NCBI GenBank assembly: GCA_035693105.1
Contig: DASSHC010000034.1
Location: 1-5,718, forward strand
Source: DASSHC01 sp035693105
GTDB taxonomy: Bacteria; Chloroflexota; Chloroflexia; Thermomicrobiales; Thermomicrobiaceae
DNA length: 5,718 nucleotides
Direction of reading: 5' to 3'
Shown: positions 1-5,442 of the stretch, one piece after another
Numbering within the stretch: the stretch's first letter is position 1
How the letters are laid out: every line of letters starts with the position of its first letter
Made by a program: the position numbers and the translations under genes
Notes under the pieces: generated by a model
What the model was told of the DNA's origin: nothing
What the model saw: only the letters and a program-made list of their open reading frames with translations
The model's database searches: none

Positions 1-120
1 CCGGTGTTGGTGCGGATCCAGGGGAACGCGCTCCCCGCGATCGACGAGGTCGTCGCGGTGCGCGTCGCCGCGGGCGCACCGGCCTGTGTGGCGGCCCACG
101 CCTTTCAGGTTGCTGGCTAA
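1..120 (+). CDS. C-terminal fragment of an upstream gene, possibly an ABC ATPase TOBE domain
   Basis: Frame 1 is open from the left edge to a TAA at 118-120, giving 39 C-terminal residues; the start lies outside the window. The fragment holds alternating hydrophobic and polar stretches typical of short beta strands, with a central segment reading ALPAIDEVVAVRV. A pattern of small residue, Leu-Pro, turn, then V.V.V strand is common in the C-terminal TOBE domain of ABC-transporter ATPases. Because the next two genes encode the binding protein and permease of an iron importer and no ATPase follows them, the missing ATPase is a reasonable guess. The tail is too short to be decisive, and no Walker, signature or H-loop motif is in view. 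That the frame is coding is fairly likely; the product assignment is speculative. Confidence 0.5.
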   Translation, partial: PVLVRIQGNALPAIDEVVAVRVAAGAPACVAAHAFQVAG

Positions 121-142
121 GTTCTACACACCTCGTAGGCTA

Positions 143-177
143 ACCGGCCGCGACGCCGGTCGGGCACGGCTGTGCCC
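143..177. repeat. Two adjacent small hairpins after the upstream gene
   Basis: Two inverted repeats lie side by side: ACCGGC (143-148) with GCCGGT (155-160), loop 6; and GGGCAC (162-167) with GTGCCC (172-177), loop 4. They start 23 bases after the stop of the upstream frame. They could act as a weak terminator, but the short tail CCAAATCG is not a T-tract, so the role is uncertain. Confidence 0.35.
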
Positions 178-189
178 CAAATCGACGGA

Positions 190-223
190 TTGAACGCTCG
201 ATCGGCCGTGGTCGAGCGCTGAA
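190..223. promoter_or_regulatory. Inverted repeat just upstream of the iron-binding lipoprotein gene
   Basis: Two 12-base arms, TTGAACGCTCGA (190-201) and TCGAGCGCTGAA (212-223), match as an inverted repeat at 10 of 12 positions, with a perfect 7-bp core (195-201 with 212-218). The spacer is 10 bases. The right arm ends two bases before the AGGAGG ribosome binding site. The element could be an operator for an iron-responsive regulator or an mRNA hairpin near the start. It does not look like a classical AT-rich Fur box. Confidence 0.4.
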
Positions 224-225
224 CC

Positions 226-231
226 AGGAGG
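226..231 (+). promoter_or_regulatory. Ribosome binding site of the iron-binding lipoprotein gene
   Basis: A perfect AGGAGG lies 8 bases before the TTG at 240-242. It decides the start: the TTG is the only plausible start codon ahead of the lipoprotein signal sequence, and no ATG or GTG in frame offers a complete signal peptide. Confidence 0.8.
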
Positions 232-239
232 GTTCGACG

Positions 240-1322
240 TTGGGTATTTCGCATCCCGGCCGGCGCGGCGCGCGGCTGCTCTTCGCCCCCGGCCTCTGCC
301 TTGTCTTGCTGCTGGCCGCCGCCTGCGGCAGCGCCTCCTCCGCCAACTCGGACGAGAGCGCCACCGCGACGCCGGGCGGCTCGTCCTCCCGTGTCACGCT
401 GACGCTCTACTCCGGTCAGCACGAGGATCTGGCCAAGGCGCTCGCCGCCGGCTTCGAGCAGGCGAGCGGGATCACGGTGGAGGTGCGCGCGGGCAGCGAC
501 GCCGACCTGGCCAACCAGATCATCGAGGAGGGCGACCGCTCCAAGGCCGATGTCTTCATCACCGAGGAGCCGGGCCAGGCCGCCGTGCTGGACGCCCAGG
601 GGCTCTTCGTCCCGGTCGACCCGGCGACGCTGGCCAAGACCGACGCGCGCTTCAACCCCAAGAGCGGCAACTGGCTGGCCTATGCCGCTCGCTCGCGCGC
701 CATCTTCTACAACCCGAGCCTGATCTCGGAGTCGGACTTGCCGACGAGCATTCTGGACCTGACTAAGCCCGAGTGGAAGGGCAAGTTCGCTTACGCCCCC
801 AGCGGCGCGTTCGTCGGCACCGTCACCTACCTGATCAACACGATCGGTGAGGAGCAGACGCTGGCGTGGCTGAAGGGGATCAAGGCCAACGGCGAGAACC
901 TGCAGAAGAACGGCGCGGTCCGCGACGCCGTCGAGGCGGGCCAGATCAGCTTCGGGCTGAGCAATCACTACTACTGGTACATCCTGGCCCAACAGAAGGG
1001 CGGCCCGGATAAGCTGGCCTCGAAGGTGCACTTCATGAGCGGCGGCGATGCCGGCGCGCTGCTGCTGGCCTCCGGCGCGGGCATCCCCAAAGCGAGTAAG
1101 CACCAGGCCGAGGCGCAGCGCTTCCTGGCCTGGCTGGCCGATCCTCAGGGCGGCCAGCAGATCATCGCCACCACCACGCCGCAGTACCCGCTGGCGGCGG
1201 GCGTCCAGAGCACCATGGGTCTGAAGCCGCTCAGCGCGTTGCAGCCGCCGGATGTCGATCAAGGGTCGTTCGGCAACGTCGACAAGGCCAAAGACTTGAT
1301 CACCCAGGCGGGGATCATCTAG
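240..1322 (+). CDS. fbpA: Fe(3+) ABC transporter substrate-binding lipoprotein, FbpA/FutA family
   Basis: This 360-residue protein should bind ferric iron outside the membrane and deliver it to the permease encoded next. A lipoprotein signal covers residues 1-28: arginines at 8, 9 and 12, a hydrophobic stretch at 13-28, then Cys29 after LLLAAA, a lipobox-like site. A Ser/Ala/Thr/Gly-rich linker (30-51) tethers the mature domain. The domain opens with LTLYSGQHEDL, typical of FbpA-like proteins. Iron ligands of Neisseria FbpA are His9, Glu57, Tyr195 and Tyr196; here His61 (in YSGQHE) and Glu109 (in DVFITEE) keep the same 48-residue spacing, and Tyr244-Tyr245 in SNHYYWY supply the tyrosine pair. 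Length is normal for the family. Translation starts at TTG behind a perfect Shine-Dalgarno. The permease gene follows after 21 bases, so the two are probably one operon. A non-iron substrate is possible but less likely given the tyrosine pair. Confidence 0.9.
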   Translation: MGISHPGRRGARLLFAPGLCLVLLLAAACGSASSANSDESATATPGGSSSRVTLTLYSGQHEDLAKALAAGFEQASGITVEVRAGSDADLANQIIEEGDRSKADVFITEEPGQAAVLDAQGLFVPVDPATLAKTDARFNPKSGNWLAYAARSRAIFYNPSLISESDLPTSILDLTKPEWKGKFAYAPSGAFVGTVTYLINTIGEEQTLAWLKGIKANGENLQKNGAVRDAVEAGQISFGLSNHYYWYILAQQKGGPDKLASKVHFMSGGDAGALLLASGAGIPKASKHQAEAQRFLAWLADPQGGQQIIATTTPQYPLAAGVQSTMGLKPLSALQPPDVDQGSFGNVDKAKDLITQAGII

Positions 1323-1343
1323 CCCGGCCCGGATGCTGAATGC

Positions 1344-2969
1344 GTGTCCATGACGGTAGCGCAACGTCCAACCGAGCCTGACGACGTCGTCGAGCAGCGC
1401 GGGCGGCCCACTCGGGAGCGGCCGCCCGTGCTGCTGGCCCTGCCGGCGCTGCTGGTCGCGCTGCTCGCCCTGACGCCGGTCGGCTATCTCTTTCTCCGTG
1501 GGGGCGCCAGCTTCGGGCGGCTGCTGCACGAGCTGGACAGCCCCTCGACCGGCACGCTCGTGCTGCACACGCTGCTGCTGACGGTCAGCGTGACGCTGGC
1601 CTGCGTCGTCCTCGGCGTCGCCCTGGCGGTGCTGGTGGCGCGCACCGACCTGCCGGCGCGGCGGCTCTGGACCGTGCTCTTCGCGCTGCCGCTCGGCATC
1701 CCGGCCTTCATCACCTCCTACACCTGGGTCGCGGCTGGCTACCAGTTCCTGCCGCGGTCGACCTTTATCTACGGCCTGCGCGGCGCGGTCATCGTGCTCA
1801 GCCTGGCCGTCTACCCCTATGTCTACCTCCCCGTCGTCGCCGCCCTGCACGGCCTCGACCCCGCGCAGGAGGAGACGGCGCGCGCCCTCGGCTCGGGGCC
1901 GCTGGCCGCCTTCGCCCGTGTCACCCTGCCGCAGTTGCGCACGGCCATCGCCGGGGGCGCGTTACTGATCGCGCTGCACATGCTGGCCGAGTTCGGCGCC
2001 TTGCAGCTGCTGCGCTATCAGACGCTGACCACCGCCATCGTGCAGCGGGTCACGGTGCTGAGCGCGCCGGAGGCCGCGCGCACGCTCTCGCTCGTGCTGG
2101 CGGCCGGCTCGCTGGCGCTGCTGGCCGGCGATCGCCTGCTGCGGGGCCGGCCCGCCCCGGTGCGCCTCGGCGGCGGCGCGGCGCGGGCGCCGGCGCCCTG
2201 GCGGCTGGGCGCCGCCAAGCCGCTCTGGGTCCTGGTCTGTATAGGCTTCCTCGCCCTGGCGCTGGGGGTGCCGCTCTTCGCCATGCTGACCGGGCTGGCG
2301 CGGGCGCTCACCCAGCCGGGCGCGATCGACTGGGCCGAGTTGGGGGCGGCCTCGGCCAGCACCGCGCGCTACGCCCTGGCGACCGCCATGGTCGCGACCA
2401 TCGCGGCGCTGCCGGTCAGCCTGCTGGCCGTGCGCCACCCCGGCTGGCTGGCCACCCTCACCGAGCGCTCGACCTGGATCGCGCACTCGCTGCCGGGCGT
2501 GGTGGTCGCGCTGGCGCTGGTCTATCTCGCGGCGCGCTGGCTCTTTCCGCTCTACCAGACGAGCGCGCTCCTGGTGGCCGGCTACGTCGTGCTCTTCCTG
2601 CCGATCGCGGTCGGCGCGCAGCAGGTGGGGCTGGTGCAGGCCGCGCCGCGCTACGATCAGGTGGCGCGCTCGCTGGGGCTGGGCCCGCTGGCCACCTTCT
2701 TCCGGGTGACGCTGCCGCTGGCGCTACCGGGGATCGCCGCCGGCGCCATGCTGGTGCTGCTGAACGCCGGCAAGGAGCTGACCATGACGCTGCTGCTGCA
2801 CCCCACCGGCACGCACACCCTGGCGACGGCGCTCTGGGCCACCACCAATGGCGAGGTGCTCGACTTCAGCGCGGCCGCCCCCTACGCGGTGGCGCTGGTC
2901 GTGATCACCGCCATCCCCGCCTACCTGCTCATCCGCCACACGCTCCAGCCGCAGCGCGGCAGCGTCTAG
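1344..2969 (+). CDS. fbpB: Fe(3+) ABC transporter permease, FbpB-type with two fused MetI-like halves
   Basis: This 541-residue membrane protein would form the whole channel of the iron importer. It begins with a charged cytoplasmic tail (1-28) followed by a hydrophobic segment (29-51). Further hydrophobic segments lie roughly at 71-99, 107-131, 145-168, 201-219, 246-262, 293-317, 341-363, 380-398, 406-424, 458-474 and 512-531, about twelve in all. Two cytoplasmic EAA loops, which contact the ATPase, mark the two halves: EETARALG at 176-183 with the matching LP at 195-196, and QVARSLG at 439-445 with LP at 457-458. The second loop has Gln-Val where Glu-Ala is usual. Length fits fused FbpB-type permeases. 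The start is GTG at 1344 with only a weak GGAT-like site upstream; ATG at 1350 in the same frame is an alternative that loses two residues. It probably shares a transcript with the binding-protein gene. No ATPase gene follows. Confidence 0.9.
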   Translation: MSMTVAQRPTEPDDVVEQRGRPTRERPPVLLALPALLVALLALTPVGYLFLRGGASFGRLLHELDSPSTGTLVLHTLLLTVSVTLACVVLGVALAVLVARTDLPARRLWTVLFALPLGIPAFITSYTWVAAGYQFLPRSTFIYGLRGAVIVLSLAVYPYVYLPVVAALHGLDPAQEETARALGSGPLAAFARVTLPQLRTAIAGGALLIALHMLAEFGALQLLRYQTLTTAIVQRVTVLSAPEAARTLSLVLAAGSLALLAGDRLLRGRPAPVRLGGGAARAPAPWRLGAAKPLWVLVCIGFLALALGVPLFAMLTGLARALTQPGAIDWAELGAASASTARYALATAMVATIAALPVSLLAVRHPGWLATLTERSTWIAHSLPGVVVALALVYLAARWLFPLYQTSALLVAGYVVLFLPIAVGAQQVGLVQAAPRYDQVARSLGLGPLATFFRVTLPLALPGIAAGAMLVLLNAGKELTMTLLLHPTGTHTLATALWATTNGEVLDFSAAAPYAVALVVITAIPAYLLIRHTLQPQRGSV

Positions 2970-3012
2970 CGCGCGGGCTGCGGTGCTTTCAGGCACGGTC
3001 CAGGAGCACGAG

Positions 3013-3051
3013 CGCAGCGGCGGGGCCCTGGGAACGGGTTCCGCCGCTGCG
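3013..3051. terminator. Strong GC-rich hairpin between convergent genes, likely terminator
   Basis: The arms CGCAGCGGCGG (3013-3023) and CCGCCGCTGCG (3041-3051) are perfectly complementary over 11 bp. The stem extends inward through two G.U pairs and three G-C pairs (3024-3028 with 3036-3040), giving 16 bp and a 7-base loop. It begins 43 bases after the permease stop and ends 25 bases before the stop of the convergent gene. On the + strand it is followed by TTGTATCCT, a poor U-tract, so termination efficiency is uncertain. In this position it may insulate both transcripts. Confidence 0.65.
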
Positions 3052-3076
3052 TTGTATCCTCCCTCGCGCTACGCGC

Positions 3077-4981
3077 TTACGGGTTGTAGGTAAAGGTCAC
3101 CACTGAGCCGTTGCCGACCGTGGCGTCCTGCGTCAGTGTCGTCTTGTTGTACGTCACCTGGAAGGGGTACGTACCAGGGAAGAGCTCGGCCGAGACGGTG
3201 CCGTCGGCGCCGGTCACGTTGTTGCCGGGCCCGCCGAAGGCATAGAGGGTTCCGCTCCCCGTGTAGCCGGCCACGCCACCTGGCAGGCCATTGCCGTCAC
3301 CGTCGACCAGCTTCACCGTCACACTGGCGGTTTGGAACTGGTAGACCGAGTTGGTGGCCACATCCTGGGTGATGGTCGCCGAGGTCGTACCGCGGTAGGT
3401 CATCTCCCCACCGATATTCCCCAGCATCCTGGGGTAGGCACGGCAGGCAACGCCGTTCGCGTTCGTATGGCCGACGGCGGAGAGGAAGGGCACGTAGACG
3501 CCAGCGACGCCGTCCTGAATCGGGTTGCCGTGGCTGTCGCGCAGGACCGCCTTAATGACACTCTGCGTGCTCGCGCTCCCAGCGGCACCCGTGTCGATCG
3601 ACAGGGTGCAGGTCGGCTGCTTGTAGTCGATGAAGCTGAAGTCGTAGCTACCCGGCAGCAGCTCCATCGAGGGCTTGGCGAACCCCTTGAGGTAGTTGCC
3701 GTAGGTCATATACCCGACGGTGCCGCTGTACTCCAGGTTCAACTGCGCCGTCTGGAAGGTCACGGCCGAGCCGTTCGTTACCGCGACACCCGACTGCACG
3801 TTCTTGGTCCCGTTGTAGGTCATCTGGAAGGTATAGGTGCCGGGGAACATCTGCGCCACGACCTTGCCGCCGGCATCGGTCGTACCGAGCGAGGCGAGGT
3901 AGTGATTGGTGAAGCCGGCCGTGCCGCCCGCCAGGCCATTGCCGCTATGGTCGAGCAACTGCACCGTCACGGCGCTGGACTGGAACTCGAAGACCGAGTT
4001 GGTGGCCACGTCCTGGGTGATGGTCGCCGAGGTCGTGTCCTTGTAGGACATCTGGGCCGCGGTGGACCCGAGCAGCTTGGGGAAGGCGCGGCAGGCGACG
4101 CCGTCCGCGTTCGTCGTGCCGACGCTGGCCAGGTAGGGCACGTAGGCACCGGCGACGCCGCCCGAGAGCGGGTTGCCGTTGCTGTCGCGTAGGACTTCCT
4201 TGATCACGCTCTGCACGGAGGTATGACCAGCCGTCGCGGTGCTGATCGTCAAGGAGCACGGGATCTGATTGTAGTCGAACAAACCGAAGCTGAAGTCGTA
4301 GCTGCCCGGCAGCAGCTCCATCGACGGCTTGGTGAACCCAATCGGGTAGCCCGGCCCTGCGTAGGTCACGCCGCCGCTGTACTGGATGGTCAATTGTGCC
4401 GTTTGGAAGGTCACGACCGAACCGTTTGTCACCGCGACATTCGGCTGCGACTCGGTACGGCCGTGGTAGAGGATCTCGAAGGTATAGGCCCCGGGAAAGA
4501 TCTGTGCCGAGACCGTGCCATCCGCGCCGGTCGTACCGAAGGTCAACTCATCGCTGGGGAAGAAATTGATGATGCCGCCAGCGAGACCCTGGGTTCCGGT
4601 GTGATCGATCAACCGCGCGGTCACGTCCGCGGTCTGAAAAGAAATGATCTGGCCGTCGGCGTTGACGGTCACCGACCGCTGGGCGGTCGTTTCTTTGTAA
4701 TTGGCGTAGAAGTCGCAGGTCGCCCCCGGCACCGAGCCAGTGACGGTGCCGCTCGTGTCCGTGGTCCCAAACGTTGACAGGAAGCCGTCACAGTCGTCGT
4801 TGACCATGACCCCGGACAATGGGGCGCCGTCACTGGTCGTGACCTGGACGGTGACGCTATACATCGGCCCAGCGCTGGCCGCGCTGAAGAGCGCTGAGGC
4901 CAGCACCATCGCCGCCGCCAGGCTCAGCGCGAGCACGAAGGCGCCGACGACGCCCGTGCGGGAACGTAGCTGCTGATTCAC
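3077..4981 (-). CDS. Secreted multi-repeat beta-domain protein, putative surface or matrix protein
   Basis: I do not recognise a named family. The 634-residue product starts with a signal peptide: arginines at 6 and 8, a hydrophobic core at 11-32 and a signal peptidase I site ASA|G after residue 37. The rest is a chain of beta-rich modules, each closing with FQ[TS]A.[VL] or a close variant at 115-120, 192-197, 333-338, 409-414 and 549-554. Module lengths are about 80, 77, 141, 76, 140 and 80 residues. Short modules share G-GL-GG, GT[TD]..DG[TK]V and FPGTYTF motifs, as in Cna-B/SpaA or carboxypeptidase-regulatory-like (transthyretin-type) folds; that resemblance is inferred. Long modules add KPSMELLPGSYDF and a cysteine pair. 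No LPXTG anchor, transmembrane tail or catalytic motif is visible; the protein ends VVTFTYNP. The start is GTG (4979-4981) with GGGAGGA six bases upstream. An adhesive or structural role outside the cell is the likeliest guess. Confidence 0.85.
   Translation of the reverse strand: MNQQLRSRTGVVGAFVLALSLAAAMVLASALFSAASAGPMYSVTVQVTTSDGAPLSGVMVNDDCDGFLSTFGTTDTSGTVTGSVPGATCDFYANYKETTAQRSVTVNADGQIISFQTADVTARLIDHTGTQGLAGGIINFFPSDELTFGTTGADGTVSAQIFPGAYTFEILYHGRTESQPNVAVTNGSVVTFQTAQLTIQYSGGVTYAGPGYPIGFTKPSMELLPGSYDFSFGLFDYNQIPCSLTISTATAGHTSVQSVIKEVLRDSNGNPLSGGVAGAYVPYLASVGTTNADGVACRAFPKLLGSTAAQMSYKDTTSATITQDVATNSVFEFQSSAVTVQLLDHSGNGLAGGTAGFTNHYLASLGTTDAGGKVVAQMFPGTYTFQMTYNGTKNVQSGVAVTNGSAVTFQTAQLNLEYSGTVGYMTYGNYLKGFAKPSMELLPGSYDFSFIDYKQPTCTLSIDTGAAGSASTQSVIKAVLRDSHGNPIQDGVAGVYVPFLSAVGHTNANGVACRAYPRMLGNIGGEMTYRGTTSATITQDVATNSVYQFQTASVTVKLVDGDGNGLPGGVAGYTGSGTLYAFGGPGNNVTGADGTVSAELFPGTYPFQVTYNKTTLTQDATVGNGSVVTFTYNP
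3320..3967 (-). repeat. Second supra-repeat of the secreted protein (216 codons)
   Basis: This segment encodes residues 339-554 and parallels residues 121-338. It has a short module (339-414, with GNGLAGG and MFPGTYTF), then a long module (415-554) carrying KPSMELLPGSYDF, Cys458, Cys513 and TTSATITQDVATNSV. DNA similarity to the neighbouring copy is high in places: 3343-3388 matches 3991-4036 with one mismatch in 46 bases. Confidence 0.85.
3968..4621 (-). repeat. First supra-repeat of the secreted protein (218 codons)
   Basis: This segment encodes residues 121-338: a short module (121-197, IFPGAYTF) and a long module (198-338) with KPSMELLPGSYDF, Cys242, Cys297 and TTSATITQDVATNSV. It abuts the second copy directly. 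The DNA around 4292-4339 (LPGSYDF region) lines up with 3638-3685 at a constant 654-base offset with few substitutions, which points to duplication of a whole two-module block. Confidence 0.85.
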
Positions 4982-4986
4982 CCTGA

Positions 4987-4993
4987 TCCTCCC
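4987..4993 (-). promoter_or_regulatory. Ribosome binding site of the secreted repeat protein
   Basis: On the minus strand GGGAGGA lies about 5 bases before the GTG at 4979-4981. It fixes the GTG as start; the nearby ATG at 4995-4997 is in another frame. The site is 7 bases beyond the 3' arm of the stem at 5001-5013, so folding or ribosome movement there could influence access to it. Confidence 0.75.
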
Positions 4994-5000
4994 TCATGGG

Positions 5001-5082
5001 CGTTAGCCATCGCATAACTCCCGTCGTGGCGCGCACGGTCCAAAGACGCTCCCCCGGCGCCACCACCTCGCGATAGCCAACG
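5001..5082 (-). promoter_or_regulatory. Structured RNA leader upstream of the secreted repeat protein gene
   Basis: Read as minus-strand RNA, CGTTGGCTATCGC (5082-5070) pairs with GCGATGGCTAACG (5013-5001) over 13 bp, eleven Watson-Crick and two G.U. Inside it, GTGGTGGCGC-side bases (5066-5057) pair with 5032-5023 through nine pairs and one G-G mismatch, leaving a 24-base loop. On the opposite strand the two wobble pairs would be A.C mismatches, so the fold favours the transcript of the downstream gene. The structure ends 7 bases before the Shine-Dalgarno sequence. I could not match it to a known riboswitch class such as c-di-GMP, cobalamin or fluoride. No poly-U follows, so control of translation is likelier than termination. 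Confidence 0.5.
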
Positions 5083-5101
5083 TTCTCTCCTGTATCTCCA
5101 T
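5003..5101 (-). CDS. Possible 32-residue leader peptide (upstream ORF)
   Basis: An ATG at 5099-5101 opens 32 codons ending at TAA 5003-5005, 21 bases before the GTG of the secreted repeat protein. AAGGA (5110-5114) sits 8 bases upstream, a good Shine-Dalgarno arrangement; an in-frame ATG nine bases earlier overlaps that site and is less likely. The peptide begins MEIQERTLAIARWW, contains six arginines, a Trp13-Trp14 pair and two cysteines, and has no signal or membrane segment. Its last 26 codons coincide with the folded leader, and its stop lies in the 3' arm of the basal stem. A ribosome translating it would open that stem and stop close to the next ribosome binding site. Frames of this size arise by chance in GC-rich DNA, so the coding status rests on the Shine-Dalgarno and position only. 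Confidence 0.3.
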   Translation of the reverse strand: MEIQERTLAIARWWRRGSVFGPCAPRRELCDG

Positions 5102-5167
5102 GGCACTCATCCTTTTCACAGCACTACAGGCCCACTAGGCGCCCCTCTCCCCTTCACGCTTTCGATT

Positions 5168-5187
5168 CCCGCACGCACGCGTGCGGG
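5168..5187. repeat. Perfect 8-bp GC hairpin in the upstream region
   Basis: CCCGCACG (5168-5175) and CGTGCGGG (5180-5187) form a perfect stem with the 4-base loop CACG. No T-run follows on either strand. It lies in the presumed untranslated leader of the minus-strand gene and could be an RNA hairpin or a protein-binding palindrome. Confidence 0.5.
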
Positions 5188-5287
5188 CAGACGCTGTCGT
5201 GCAGGTGCCCCCGGCCGAGGCGGTTCGCAGCCGGCACGGAGCGCGGCTGATGCCGCATCCTGCAAATGACGGCAAGACGATCTCGAA

Positions 5288-5314
5288 CCGCCGCGACGCA
5301 AACGGTCGCGGCGG
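5288..5314. repeat. Perfect 10-bp GC hairpin in the upstream region
   Basis: CCGCCGCGAC (5288-5297) and GTCGCGGCGG (5305-5314) are fully complementary, with a 7-base loop GCAAACG. Neither flank has a T-tract. It is the strongest stem in the region between the candidate promoter near 5413-5442 and the secreted-protein gene. It may be a leader hairpin or a weak terminator. Confidence 0.5.
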
Positions 5315-5412
5315 CGCTGCACAGAACCAGCGAACTGCCGGTCTCCATGGGCCAGGGGCTGCGACGTACCGCCTCAGCTACCCTGTCGTTTCGTCCTCCC
5401 GTATCTGGCCAA

Positions 5413-5442
5413 TTCGTACCACAGCGAGCGTAAGATTGTCAA
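5413..5442 (-). promoter_or_regulatory. Candidate promoter directed toward the secreted repeat protein gene
   Basis: On the minus strand a consensus -35 hexamer TTGACA (5442-5437) is followed after 18 bases by TACGAA (5418-5413), a weak -10 with three of six matches. A second TTGACT lies just upstream (5449-5444), so TTGAC occurs twice with a 7-base period, possibly a regulator site. Transcription from here would give a leader of about 420 bases before the GTG start. Prediction by eye only. Confidence 0.3.

Noticed and set aside
117..1850. Long minus-strand open frame opposite the iron-binding protein and permease genes
   Set aside because: Its translation is rich in Arg, Gln, Asp and Gly without domain motifs, and it is antisense to two clear genes with strong family signatures. 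GC-rich codon bias produces such frames.
1962..2486. Minus-strand open frame opposite the permease
   Set aside because: Low-complexity Arg/Gln/Gly translation, wholly inside the permease gene; an antisense shadow.
3332..4192. Plus-strand open frame opposite the secreted repeat gene, itself repetitive
   Set aside because: Its repeats (for example VGHL and GDAVRVR patterns) only mirror the DNA repeats of the minus-strand gene, which has the signal peptide, ribosome binding site and regular modules.
3320..4621. CRISPR-like interpretation of the repeats
   Set aside because: Repeat units are about 650 bases long, in frame and coding; there are no short identical repeats with unique spacers.
5154..5348. 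64-residue minus-strand frame with a hydrophobic start (METGSSLVLCSAAATVCV)
   Set aside because: No ribosome binding site before the ATG, and the hydrophobic part is encoded by the 10-bp GC hairpin; the rest looks random.
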